From the NCBI GenBank assembly GCA_017435505.1, contig JAFSEZ010000006.1, positions 1 through 64,000 of the forward strand: a stretch of 64,000 nucleotides of DNA, read 5' to 3'. The notes beneath the pieces were generated by a model. That model was not told where the DNA came from. It did not search any database and saw nothing but the letters and a program-made list of their open reading frames with translations. The position numbers and the translations under genes are program-made. This DNA comes from Akkermansia sp. GTDB taxonomy: Bacteria > Verrucomicrobiota > Verrucomicrobiia > Verrucomicrobiales > Akkermansiaceae. Shown piece by piece: positions 54,322 to 61,432 of this stretch; position 1 is the stretch's first letter; each line of letters opens with the position of its first letter.

Positions 54322-55617
54322 ATGACGTATACCGTTTGTGCAGCTTTGGTCATTTTTCTTATCACCTATGCGCTGATTGTCTCAGAGAAGGTGAACCGCA
54401 CGGTCATCGCGCTGTTTGGGGCCATGCTCATGGTGCTTACGGGCGTGATTACGCAGGAGCAGGCCATTGCACATATTGACTTCAACACCCTGGCATTGCT
54501 TATCGGGATGATGATACAGGTGCTCATCCTGAGTAAGACCGGGCTTTTCAAATTCCTCTCTGTGTGGGCAGCGCAGAAAACGCAGGGAAACCCGGTGGCG
54601 TTGCTTATTAGTTTGTCCGTCATTGTGGCAATTTGTTCTGCGCTGTTGGATAACGTGACAACGGTGATGCTCACCGTGCCGGTGACCTTTGCGCTCACCA
54701 AGGATTTGCGTATTTCCCCCATGCCTTTTGTGTTCGCGCAGATTATGGCTTCCAACATCGGTGGTACTGCTACCATGATTGGTGACCCGCCCAACATCAT
54801 GATTGCCAGCGCGGTGAAAGAGTTAGACTTCATGTCGTTTATTCATGTGTTGGCTCTGCCGTGCGTGGTGATTTTTGTGGTGACCATGGCGCTCATTATC
54901 CTGATATACCGCAAGGATTTGCGAAAGGACGGAACGCGCCGCCAGCGTATTATGAATATTAAGACGCAGGGGCTTATTCGCAGTGCGGCCATGTTGCAGC
55001 GTTCGCTTTTCACTCTGGGTGTCACGATTGTGTTGTTCTGTTCTCATGGGCAGATTCCCGGTTGGACGCTGGAATCCGGCACGATTGCAGTCACGGGGGC
55101 TTCGCTGCTCATGCTGATGACGATGCCCGGCCGCGAGCGCGTGCTGGAGCGTGTATTCTCCCAGGTAGAGTGGACCACTATTTTCTTCTTCGTCGGGCTC
55201 TTTGTGTTGGTGGGTGGTTTGGAGGTGAACGGCATCATCAATTGGTTGGCCGCTTGCGCGATGGATTTGACGGGTGGCGACCCCACCGCTACCACCATGA
55301 CGGTGCTGGGCATGAGCGCTGTCATGTCTTCTTTTGTCGATAATATCCCCTTTGTGGCCACCATGATTCCACTCATCAAGGATATGGGAGCCATGGGCTA
55401 CGCTGATTTGGAACCGCTGTGGTGGGCACTCTCCTTGGGCGCATGCTTGGGGGGCAATGGCACGGTGATTGGTGCCAGCGCCAATGTGGTGGCTCTGGCG
55501 ATGGCTCGCAAGCACAATGTGGTGGTAAGCTTCTTTGCCTTCATGAAAGTGGCATACCCGCTCATGCTTATATCCATTGGCATTTCTGCGCTGTATTTAT
55601 GGCTGCGCTTCTTGTGA
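54322..55617 (+). CDS. ArsB/NhaD-type anion or Na+/H+ transporter
   Basis: 431 residues, about 11-12 membrane helices, of the ion transporter (IT) superfamily. Signature regions: GTATMIGDPPNIMIASA and, in the second half, GNGTVIGASANVVALAMA, the paired re-entrant loops, and DNVTTVMLTVPVTFAL. Substrate could be arsenite, sodium/proton or carboxylates. A GTG at 54313 is an alternative start; 54322 has the better spacing from GGGAGGGGG. It is followed 14 bases later by mntP, and the two are likely co-transcribed. Confidence 0.85.
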   Translation: MTYTVCAALVIFLITYALIVSEKVNRTVIALFGAMLMVLTGVITQEQAIAHIDFNTLALLIGMMIQVLILSKTGLFKFLSVWAAQKTQGNPVALLISLSVIVAICSALLDNVTTVMLTVPVTFALTKDLRISPMPFVFAQIMASNIGGTATMIGDPPNIMIASAVKELDFMSFIHVLALPCVVIFVVTMALIILIYRKDLRKDGTRRQRIMNIKTQGLIRSAAMLQRSLFTLGVTIVLFCSHGQIPGWTLESGTIAVTGASLLMLMTMPGRERVLERVFSQVEWTTIFFFVGLFVLVGGLEVNGIINWLAACAMDLTGGDPTATTMTVLGMSAVMSSFVDNIPFVATMIPLIKDMGAMGYADLEPLWWALSLGACLGGNGTVIGASANVVALAMARKHNVVVSFFAFMKVAYPLMLISIGISALYLWLRFL

Positions 55618-55631
55618 TGTTGTAGTGCCCT

Positions 55632-56228
55632 ATGAATGATGCAGAAATAGTACTTGTGGGTGCCATTTTGGCGGTGGATGCCACTGTCTATTCTTTCTCC
55701 TATGGCTTGATTCTGCGGGAGCGCCGCATTACCTCCTCCCTGTGGCTGGCGCTGGTGGTGGGGGCTTACCAGGCACTCATGCCTTTACTGGGCTATGTGG
55801 GCGGGGTGCGCGTGCGCCACGTGGTCGATGCGTGGGATCACTGGATTGTGCTGGCGGTGTTTTGCCTCTTGGGTGGTAGCATTATCCGCCAAGCCTGGAA
55901 AAAAGAGGATGCAGAAGATTCCGTTTCTCCCCGCCCCTTGGGCTTTGCCTCGTTGATGGTGGTGGGTCTGGCTACGAGTATTGATGCTCTCGCTGTTGGT
56001 GTGTGTATGGCGCTGGGGGATATAGGTGGGGTCATCGCGGGTTGGCCCACGTTGTTGCTGGCTGTCAGTATCATCGGGCTGATTACGTTTTGTGGCTCTA
56101 CCCTCGCGTTTCACTCTGCCCGTCTGCTGCACCGCCTGCCTACAAAATGGCTGGAAACGCTTGCCGGCCTGCTCCTCATCGGGCTTGGAGTGCACAATCT
56201 TTTGCGCGAAATTTGTTGCGCTGCTTAA
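55632..56228 (+). CDS. mntP: MntP-like manganese efflux pump
   Basis: 198 residues, six membrane helices. The two MntP repeats are seen in AILAVDATVYSFSYGL (where typical members have a DAFAVS-like motif) and GLATSIDALAVGVCMAL. The first repeat keeps the Asp. It exports Mn2+. Linked to the ArsB/NhaD-like permease. A yybP-ykoY Mn riboswitch, common upstream of such genes, was not recognised in the leader. Confidence 0.82.
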   Translation: MNDAEIVLVGAILAVDATVYSFSYGLILRERRITSSLWLALVVGAYQALMPLLGYVGGVRVRHVVDAWDHWIVLAVFCLLGGSIIRQAWKKEDAEDSVSPRPLGFASLMVVGLATSIDALAVGVCMALGDIGGVIAGWPTLLLAVSIIGLITFCGSTLAFHSARLLHRLPTKWLETLAGLLLIGLGVHNLLREICCAA

Positions 56229-56237
56229 AAAGAAATC

Positions 56238-56267
56238 GGGCTGCAGGGTGTGAACCTCGCAGCCCGC
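56238..56267. terminator. Terminator between mntP and reverse rubrerythrin
   Basis: CGGGCTGC (56238-56245) pairs with GCAGCCCG (56260-56267). AAAAAGAAAT precedes it, which reads as a T-rich tail for the convergent minus-strand gene. Confidence 0.75.
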
Positions 56268-56302
56268 GTCTGTCATAGGGTGGGGTAGGGCAGCCGTGCG
56301 CC

Positions 56303-56845
56303 TTATTTGCCGAAGTAGCGCTTGAGCAGCCCATCGAAGCCGCGACCGTGGCGTGCCTCATCCTTGCACATCTCGTGCACGGTGTCGTGAATGGCATCGT
56401 AGCCCAGTTCCTTGGCACGGCGGGCTATGGCCAGCTTGCCTTCGCATGCACCGTACTCCGCATCGGCACGCATCTGCACGTTCTTCTCCGTGTTGTCCGT
56501 GAGCACTTCGCCCAGCAATTCGGCGAACTTGGCGGCGTGTTCGGCTTCCTCAAAGGCATAGCGCTTGAACGCTTCTGCAATCTCAGGATAGCCATCGCGC
56601 TCGGCTTGGCGGCTCATGGCCAGGTACATGCCCACTTCACAGCATTCGCCCGTGAAGTTCTCTCGCAGACCTTGTACCACCCATTCGTCCAGCCCTTGGG
56701 CTACACCGATGCGGTGCTCATCGGCATACGCCTTCTTCGTCTCATCCATTTCCTTGAAGGTCTTGGCCTTGCAGACGGGGCATACTGCCGGGGTTTCTTC
56801 GCCTTCTACGACTGCGCCGCATACTGTGCAGATGTACTTCTTCAT
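56303..56845 (-). CDS. Reverse rubrerythrin (NADH peroxidase type)
   Basis: 180 residues. An N-terminal rubredoxin domain ([27 protein letters not shown]) precedes the ferritin-like diiron domain ([66 protein letters not shown]), the domain order of reverse rubrerythrins that reduce H2O2 and O2 in anaerobes. Start at 56845 is set by the rubredoxin domain. A monocistronic gene. Confidence 0.92.
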   Translation of the reverse strand: MKKYICTVCGAVVEGEETPAVCPVCKAKTFKEMDETKKAYADEHRIGVAQGLDEWVVQGLRENFTGECCEVGMYLAMSRQAERDGYPEIAEAFKRYAFEEAEHAAKFAELLGEVLTDNTEKNVQMRADAEYGACEGKLAIARRAKELGYDAIHDTVHEMCKDEARHGRGFDGLLKRYFGK

Positions 56846-57063
56846 GTTCTTTCGTCCCTTTCCGGTTATTGTGTTGTTTGTGTGTATTGTGTTGTAGAAT
56901 TGTTCCCCCTCGCGAGGTGACACGCACAATCTAACGTGATTTTTTGAAAAAGTCAAGCGAAAAATTAGAATTATTCTAAAAAGGGATTCAATTCTTAGGA
57001 AAACTTAGAAATCGGGCAGGGGCTGTAAATCCAGCAATCATAAGATGTGGCACCGAATGGGAG

Positions 57064-57091
57064 TTGACGGTACAAGAACTTGTGGTAGCAT
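57064..57091 (+). promoter_or_regulatory. nrdR promoter (leaderless geometry)
   Basis: TTGACG (57064-57069), 16 bases, TAGCAT (57086-57091), 6 bases to the nrdR ATG at 57098. Confidence 0.6.
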
Positions 57092-57097
57092 GAGCGC

Positions 57098-57586
57098 ATG
57101 CGATGCATACAGTGCGGATACATGGAAGACAAGGTCATCGACTCACGCATGTCGAAAGATGGCACCTGCATACGGCGGAGGCGAGAATGCCTGCGCTGCA
57201 ACTACCGCTACACCACCTATGAGCAGATAGAGCGCACAGAGCTGCGCGTGCTCAAGCGCGGCAATGTACACGAGGCTCTCAACCGCGAAAAAATCCTGCG
57301 AGGCATGATTAAAGCATGCGAGAAACGCCCCGTGAGCATGGATCAGCTGGACATAGCGGCAGATGAGATTGTATCCGAGCTGCATCGCGACCACCAGCGG
57401 GAGATACCCTCTTCCGTCATCGGCATGAAGGTCATCGAAAAACTGCAAAGCATCGACCCCGTGGCCTATATTCGCTACGTATCCGTCTACCGCCAATTCC
57501 AGAATGTGGAAGAATTCATCGAATTGGTGCGCAAGATGGAGCGCAAGAGCCTCAACGATCCTCTGCAACGCAAACTCTCCATCTGA
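57098..57586 (+). CDS. nrdR: Transcriptional repressor NrdR
   Basis: 162 residues. N-terminal zinc ribbon (MRCIQCGYMEDKVIDSRMSKDGTCIRRRRECLRCNYRYTTYE) and ATP-cone domain (LKRGNVHEALNREKILRGMIKACEKRPVSMDQL). Represses ribonucleotide reductase genes in response to ATP/dATP. Its stop codon overlaps the start of the next gene. Confidence 0.96.
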   Translation: MRCIQCGYMEDKVIDSRMSKDGTCIRRRRECLRCNYRYTTYEQIERTELRVLKRGNVHEALNREKILRGMIKACEKRPVSMDQLDIAADEIVSELHRDHQREIPSSVIGMKVIEKLQSIDPVAYIRYVSVYRQFQNVEEFIELVRKMERKSLNDPLQRKLSI

Positions 57587-58098
57587 TGATTACCCTTGCG
57601 CCCAGACGCCCGCTCTTGCAGACGGGCCACTGCGTCATCTCCGACTACGATTGGCGGTGGGTGGAGCAGATTTTGCAGGATGCCGCCCGGCAAGCCGGCA
57701 CCACCCTGCCGTGCAGCGCCGAGATAGCGCAGGGAATCATGCTGTATCTGGAGCAGGAATGCCCGCTGCAAACCGTGCCGCTGGAATACCTCTTTGAGCG
57801 CATGCGCCGGCTGCTGGCAGAAATCGGTCTCCCCCTCGTGGCCGCCCACCTGCGCAAGCAAACACCCCCGGTGGATATCAAGCTGGATACCCTCGCCGGC
57901 GAGGCTCCCCTGCCGCTTTTCTTCTACACTGCCTTGCGCCGCCGCATGGATTCCCTGCGCAACCTGGGGCTCACCACCTATCACTTCTCCGGCAAAAAGC
58001 GCTGCAGCCTCACCCTCGGTGCCCGCCGACGCTCATGCCCCACCCAGCAACGCGCCCTCGCTGAGCTGGATGCCTTCCTCTCCGCTACCGGGGCGTGA
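57586..58098 (+). CDS. Protein of unknown function coupled to nrdR
   Basis: 170 residues, no signal peptide. Helical N-terminal half (DWRWVEQILQDAARQAG, GIMLYLEQECPLQTVPLEYLFERMRRLLAEIGLPLVAAHLRK), and a basic C-terminal half with two cysteines. The combination of a short N-terminal strand and four helices is loosely like an ATP-cone, which would suit its place behind nrdR, but this is only a guess. Start overlaps the nrdR stop (TGATG), so translation is probably coupled. Confidence 0.7.
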   Translation: MITLAPRRPLLQTGHCVISDYDWRWVEQILQDAARQAGTTLPCSAEIAQGIMLYLEQECPLQTVPLEYLFERMRRLLAEIGLPLVAAHLRKQTPPVDIKLDTLAGEAPLPLFFYTALRRRMDSLRNLGLTTYHFSGKKRCSLTLGARRRSCPTQQRALAELDAFLSATGA

Positions 58099-58152
58099 TG
58101 CTTTTACTCACTTATTTATCAAGCCATTATTGAAAGAAAATGGCTTTTTAAA

Positions 58153-58258
58153 GAAAAAATGCAAAAGTGGTAGGGAGTTTTGTGGCTAGTGCTGCAAAAT
58201 CAGTAGGGACTTTTCAAAAATCATTGTCGCAACGTTGTTTTTTCATCCCGGTAGAGGT
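58153..58258. repeat. Direct repeat DR-left, with integrase 3'-end remnant
   Basis: 106 bases that match 60085-60187; the first 60 are identical but for one base. On the minus strand the right part reads HESNLYRDEKTT, a diverged version of the C-terminal HEGRLYWDERTT of the recombinase encoded at 60160-61161. So it includes a remnant of the recombinase 3' end, or an att-like copy of it. Confidence 0.82.
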
Positions 58259-58548
58259 TGCTTTCATGCAAGAACCGCAGACTCTCCGAAACTCAATTCT
58301 GATGAGTTGGTTAATAGCGTGCTTAAGCGGGGCGTTGGACTGCGTGAGCCGGCATCCGATAAAGAGGAACTTCGCTTGTAAATTGTGAAGCACATGAAAA
58401 TAATAAAAAGGAATCAGGAAAAAGTGAAAAACCTAAAAAAAAACAGTATTCGCTATGCTGCAAACAACAATGATTTATTGTCGGGGCAATAAAAGTATAT
58501 ATGGTGCGTTGCCACCTTCGGAGCCATTGTCTTCGTTAAGTTTAAACT

Positions 58549-58581
58549 CCAAAATTCGGGAGTACTACTCCCGAATTTTGG
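58549..58581. repeat. Palindrome upstream of the ATPase gene
   Basis: CCAAAATTCGGGAGT (58549-58563) and its perfect complement at 58567-58581, around ACT. 48 bases before the ATPase start. It shares the core ATTCGGGA/TCCCGAAT with the palindrome that follows the gene. Confidence 0.85.
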
Positions 58582-58628
58582 GAAATGTGCTTGACAAAGA
58601 GAAGTAAAAGAGGGAAGATGCGCCTGTA

Positions 58629-59864
58629 ATGAATGGGGTGAAGGACAGTGAATTTGTGCTACGCAGCATGAGTCATAAGATAGAGGAACTTAGCCATTTT
58701 TATCCCTGTGTGTTGTTGACCGGTGCAAGGCAGGTAGGCAAATCTACTTTATTGCGGCACATGTTGCCGGAGAAGATGCGATATTTGACCTTGGATGATT
58801 ATCAGCTGGCAGCGGTGGCGAAGGGAGATCCTATGGGATTTTTGGATGCGTATGAAGCGCCGCTCTGTATAGATGAAGTGCAGCATGCACCGGAGTTGTT
58901 TCGTGCAATCAAGATGAAAGTGGATGCCGATAGGCGCCCCGGTATGTATTGGTTGACGGGTTCCCAGCGCTTTCACATGATGAAGGGGGTGAGTGATAGT
59001 TTGGCGGGGCGAATAGGAATAGTGGATTTGTACAGTCTTTCGCAGCAAGAGCTGAGAGGGAATGATATGGCGGTCGGCTTTGAACCGGCAAATCCGCGTG
59101 AGTCTGTGAGCGAGGCCTCATTGTGCGGGATACGAGAGCTATACGAAAGGATATGGCTTGGCGGGTATCCGGAAGTGGTTCGGCATCCGGATATGTGGGG
59201 AGACTTTTTCCGGGATTATGTGCAGACCTATCTGGAACGGGACGTTCGGAGCTTGTCTCAAGTGGGAGATTTGGGCGCTTTTTCAAAACTCATGCGCTCT
59301 GCCGCCATGCGCACCGGACAGCAACTTGTATACAGCGACCTGGCTCGCGATGCCGGAGTGAGTCCCAAAACGGCGGCAATGTGGGTATCTATTCTGCAAG
59401 CTTCCGGTATATTGGAATTACTGGAGCCCTACCACGTGAATACGACAAAGCGTTTAGCAAAGACTCCCAAATTATATTTTTGTGACACCGGGCTTTGCTG
59501 TTGGTTGGCCGGCTGGCACAGTGCTGAATTGGTGATGGAGAGCCCTTTTTCCGGGGCTATTCTGGAGACTTGGGTGTATGGCCAACTGATGCGTCGTTAT
59601 GCCAATGCCGGGATGCGTCCCACTATTTCATATTATCGGGATTTGGACGGCGCAGAGATTGATTTTGTGTTGGAAAGTAACGGGGGAGTATATCCCCTAG
59701 AGGTGAAGCGAACGGCTGCCCCCACGGAATCGGATCTGCGCTGGTGCCGCAAATTACCGGTGGCCGCTTGGGCAGAACTGAAGCCGGCTACCGTTTTTTG
59801 TACGGCTGAGATGCCCAGACCTATGCTGCATGGTGCTTTTGGTTTTCCAATCTCCGGGTTGTGA
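58629..59864 (+). CDS. AAA ATPase with C-terminal DUF4143 (PD-(D/E)XK-like) domain
   Basis: 411 residues. Walker A LTGARQVGKSTLLRHM (about 32-42), Walker B LCIDEVQHAP (Asp82-Glu83), sensor region YWLTGSQRFHMMKGVSDSLAGR, a middle winged-helix-like part (DLARDAGVSPKTAAMWVSILQASGILELL), and a C-terminal nuclease-like motif GAEIDFVLESNGGVYPLEVKRTA with the D...ExK arrangement (about 345-360). This family is widespread and multicopy in gut bacteria, and its function is unknown; toxin, defence or mobile-element roles have been guessed. The gene is framed by two palindromes and, further out, by ~105-bp direct repeats. Confidence 0.85.
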   Translation: MNGVKDSEFVLRSMSHKIEELSHFYPCVLLTGARQVGKSTLLRHMLPEKMRYLTLDDYQLAAVAKGDPMGFLDAYEAPLCIDEVQHAPELFRAIKMKVDADRRPGMYWLTGSQRFHMMKGVSDSLAGRIGIVDLYSLSQQELRGNDMAVGFEPANPRESVSEASLCGIRELYERIWLGGYPEVVRHPDMWGDFFRDYVQTYLERDVRSLSQVGDLGAFSKLMRSAAMRTGQQLVYSDLARDAGVSPKTAAMWVSILQASGILELLEPYHVNTTKRLAKTPKLYFCDTGLCCWLAGWHSAELVMESPFSGAILETWVYGQLMRRYANAGMRPTISYYRDLDGAEIDFVLESNGGVYPLEVKRTAAPTESDLRWCRKLPVAAWAELKPATVFCTAEMPRPMLHGAFGFPISGL

Positions 59865-59906
59865 ATTCCCGAAATTCGGGAGCCTTGTTTCCGAATTTCG
59901 GGAATT
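59864..59906. repeat. Palindrome downstream of the ATPase gene
   Basis: AATTCCCGAAATTCGGGA (59864-59881) and 59889-59906, complementary except for one base, around GCCTTGT. It begins on the last base of the ATPase stop codon. It may serve as terminator, recombination site or protein binding site. Confidence 0.82.
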
Positions 59907-59948
59907 AAAGCATCGCTATCCCATGGTGAAGGGCGCGTCTCGAATTCC

Positions 59949-60047
59949 GGAGCCGGAAAAACGCTGCCGGGATAGAGACCGGGTTCTAAACCTTATTTTT
60001 CTGGAAAACCAAGAAGCATATGGACATATCAACACCTTACCCTGTGG
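59949..60047 (+). repeat. Dispersed repeat R3, copy 2
   Basis: Matches the reverse complement of 16695-16790 at about 85 percent: GGAGCCGGAAAAACGCTGCC, ACCGGGTTCTAAACCTTATT, AGAAGCATATGGACATATC and ACACCTTACC. It lies between the ATPase palindrome and the right direct repeat. Confidence 0.78.
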
Positions 60048-60084
60048 TAAAAGTCTACAATGCCCCCCTGTGGGATGACAATGA

Positions 60085-60187
60085 GAAAAAATGCAAAAGT
60101 GGTAGGGAGCTTTGTGGCTAGTGCTGCAAAATCAGTAGGGACTTTTAAAATCATCGCCGCTATGTTGTTCTTTCATCCCAGTAGAGG
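60085..60187. repeat. Direct repeat DR-right, covering the recombinase 3' end
   Basis: Same orientation as 58153-58258. Its last ~28 bases are the C-terminal codons and stop of the recombinase gene (minus strand). The segment between the two repeats is about 1.8 kb and holds the ATPase gene and repeat R3. Confidence 0.82.
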
Positions 60188-61161
60188 CGGCCTTCGTGCG
60201 CGCCGACGGGGCTCACATAGCGCGAGCGCAGCAGGGTTAAATCGCGGTGTCCCATTTCCAGTTGCAGGGCCGGGAGGTTTTTGAAATGCGCGGCATGGTA
60301 GCTGGCGAATGAGTGGCGACACACATCCGGCATCCAGCTGCCGTGGCGGAATCCGGCAGCGCGCCGCAGGGCTTGCCATCGCCGCTGCCAGTTGCGGGGG
60401 ATGGTGCGCTCATGTGCCCGTATGCCTTGCATGCTGCGCAGGGGCACCAGGCGCCCGCCGCCCGTCTTGCTGGTGCGTGGTCGGATGAGTACATGCCCCT
60501 CTTCCCAGCAAAAATCCCCCGGCTGCAGGCGGCTTACCTCCGCTGGGCGTATCCCGCCATACAGCATCAGCCGCAGCGATAAACGCATCGCGCGGTGTTC
60601 CGGGCGCTCGGCGGCTTTGTGAAGCCGCTTCACCTCCTCTGCGGAGAGTGGAGCAATGTGCTTTTCCTGCACCCTCGGCACCTCGATGCGCAGCACCGGG
60701 TTGGTATCGCACCATTCCTGCCGCATCCCGTATGAGAATACGCTGCTCAGGATGGCGCGCCCCTTTTTGAAACTGTGGGCCGAGCCATTGAATGCTGTAC
60801 CCAAAATGTGGCGGCACTGCTTGGTGCTCATCCCCCGCAGCGGTAGCTCCCCCACCCCCTCCACCCGCAGCATGCGCCGTACATAATGGCGTAAATCGCG
60901 TCGGCTTGTCGGGCGTAGCTCCGCTCTTGCCTCCACACTTGCCCATGCTGCCTCCGCAAAGCTCACCGTCTGCTCCGCCTGCTGCACTGCTTTCACCCCC
61001 TCGCGCACCACTCGCCGCAGCAATAGCACCAACTCCCCTCTCCCTTTGCCTCCTGCCAGCGACCCCAAGGCTTCTACCGCTTCTAGTGCCAATCGCGCCG
61101 TATCGATGGCCGATAAACTACTGAATTTCAATATCTCATTTGCTAATTTTCTTTGTTTCAT
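60160..61161 (-). CDS. Tyrosine recombinase/integrase
   Basis: 333 residues. N-terminal SAM-like core-binding domain, then a catalytic domain with Arg I in LMLYGGIRPAEVSRL, the beta-hairpin Lys in RTSKTGGGRLVPL, Arg II in DVCRHSFASYHAAHF, His III in LEMGHRD and the nucleophile Tyr in LLRSRYVSP. The His that normally sits three residues before Arg II (HxxR) is Asp here. The ATG is only 22 bases from an 18-bp inverted repeat that bounds a 139-bp segment, so the promoter must lie in that segment. It may recombine those repeats, the flanking direct repeats, or a phage/island att site. Confidence 0.88.
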   Translation of the reverse strand: MKQRKLANEILKFSSLSAIDTARLALEAVEALGSLAGGKGRGELVLLLRRVVREGVKAVQQAEQTVSFAEAAWASVEARAELRPTSRRDLRHYVRRMLRVEGVGELPLRGMSTKQCRHILGTAFNGSAHSFKKGRAILSSVFSYGMRQEWCDTNPVLRIEVPRVQEKHIAPLSAEEVKRLHKAAERPEHRAMRLSLRLMLYGGIRPAEVSRLQPGDFCWEEGHVLIRPRTSKTGGGRLVPLRSMQGIRAHERTIPRNWQRRWQALRRAAGFRHGSWMPDVCRHSFASYHAAHFKNLPALQLEMGHRDLTLLRSRYVSPVGAHEGRLYWDERTT

Positions 61162-61183
61162 TGTGTGTGGCTGTGGGTTCAGG

Positions 61184-61358
61184 ATTGCGAATGCTGACTA
61201 CAAGGAAAAAACAACCGTTATGCAACATTCTTGAAAAATAAGCATAAAATATGCAAAGGTGAGAGACAAGAAAGGTTGAGTGTTCGCAAATCCTTCACCC
61301 CCCTCCGATCGTAACCTGTTCTCAATAAGCAATAGTACAAGTAGTCAGCATTCGCAAT
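61184..61358. repeat. 18-bp inverted repeat pair bounding a possible invertible promoter
   Basis: ATTGCGAATGCTGACTAC at 61184-61201 and its perfect reverse complement at 61341-61358 enclose 139 bp with no ORF. On the minus strand the segment contains TTGTCT (61269-61264), 17 bases, TATGCT (61246-61241), a candidate promoter now pointing at the recombinase. No comparable plus-strand promoter for the glycosyltransferase gene at 61433 was found. Inversion would point it there. The spacing is far too long for a simple hairpin. Confidence 0.6.
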
Positions 61359-61432
61359 GATGTATACTGGCGCCCGTTGACAGAATCAAGACGGGTGGGG
61401 GTGGGGTTCTATCATAATTTGATGCAAATGCG

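Noticed and set aside
58167..58388. Plus-strand frame of 73 codons across the left direct repeat, matching one at 60060-60284
   Set aside because: The shared peptide (KVVGSFVASAAKSVGTF) comes from the DNA repeat itself, and the frames diverge right after it; no ribosome-binding site.
61377..61418. TTGACA at 61377 with CATAAT at 61413 as a promoter for the GtrII-like gene
   Set aside because: The spacing is 30 bases, far too long for a sigma70 promoter.
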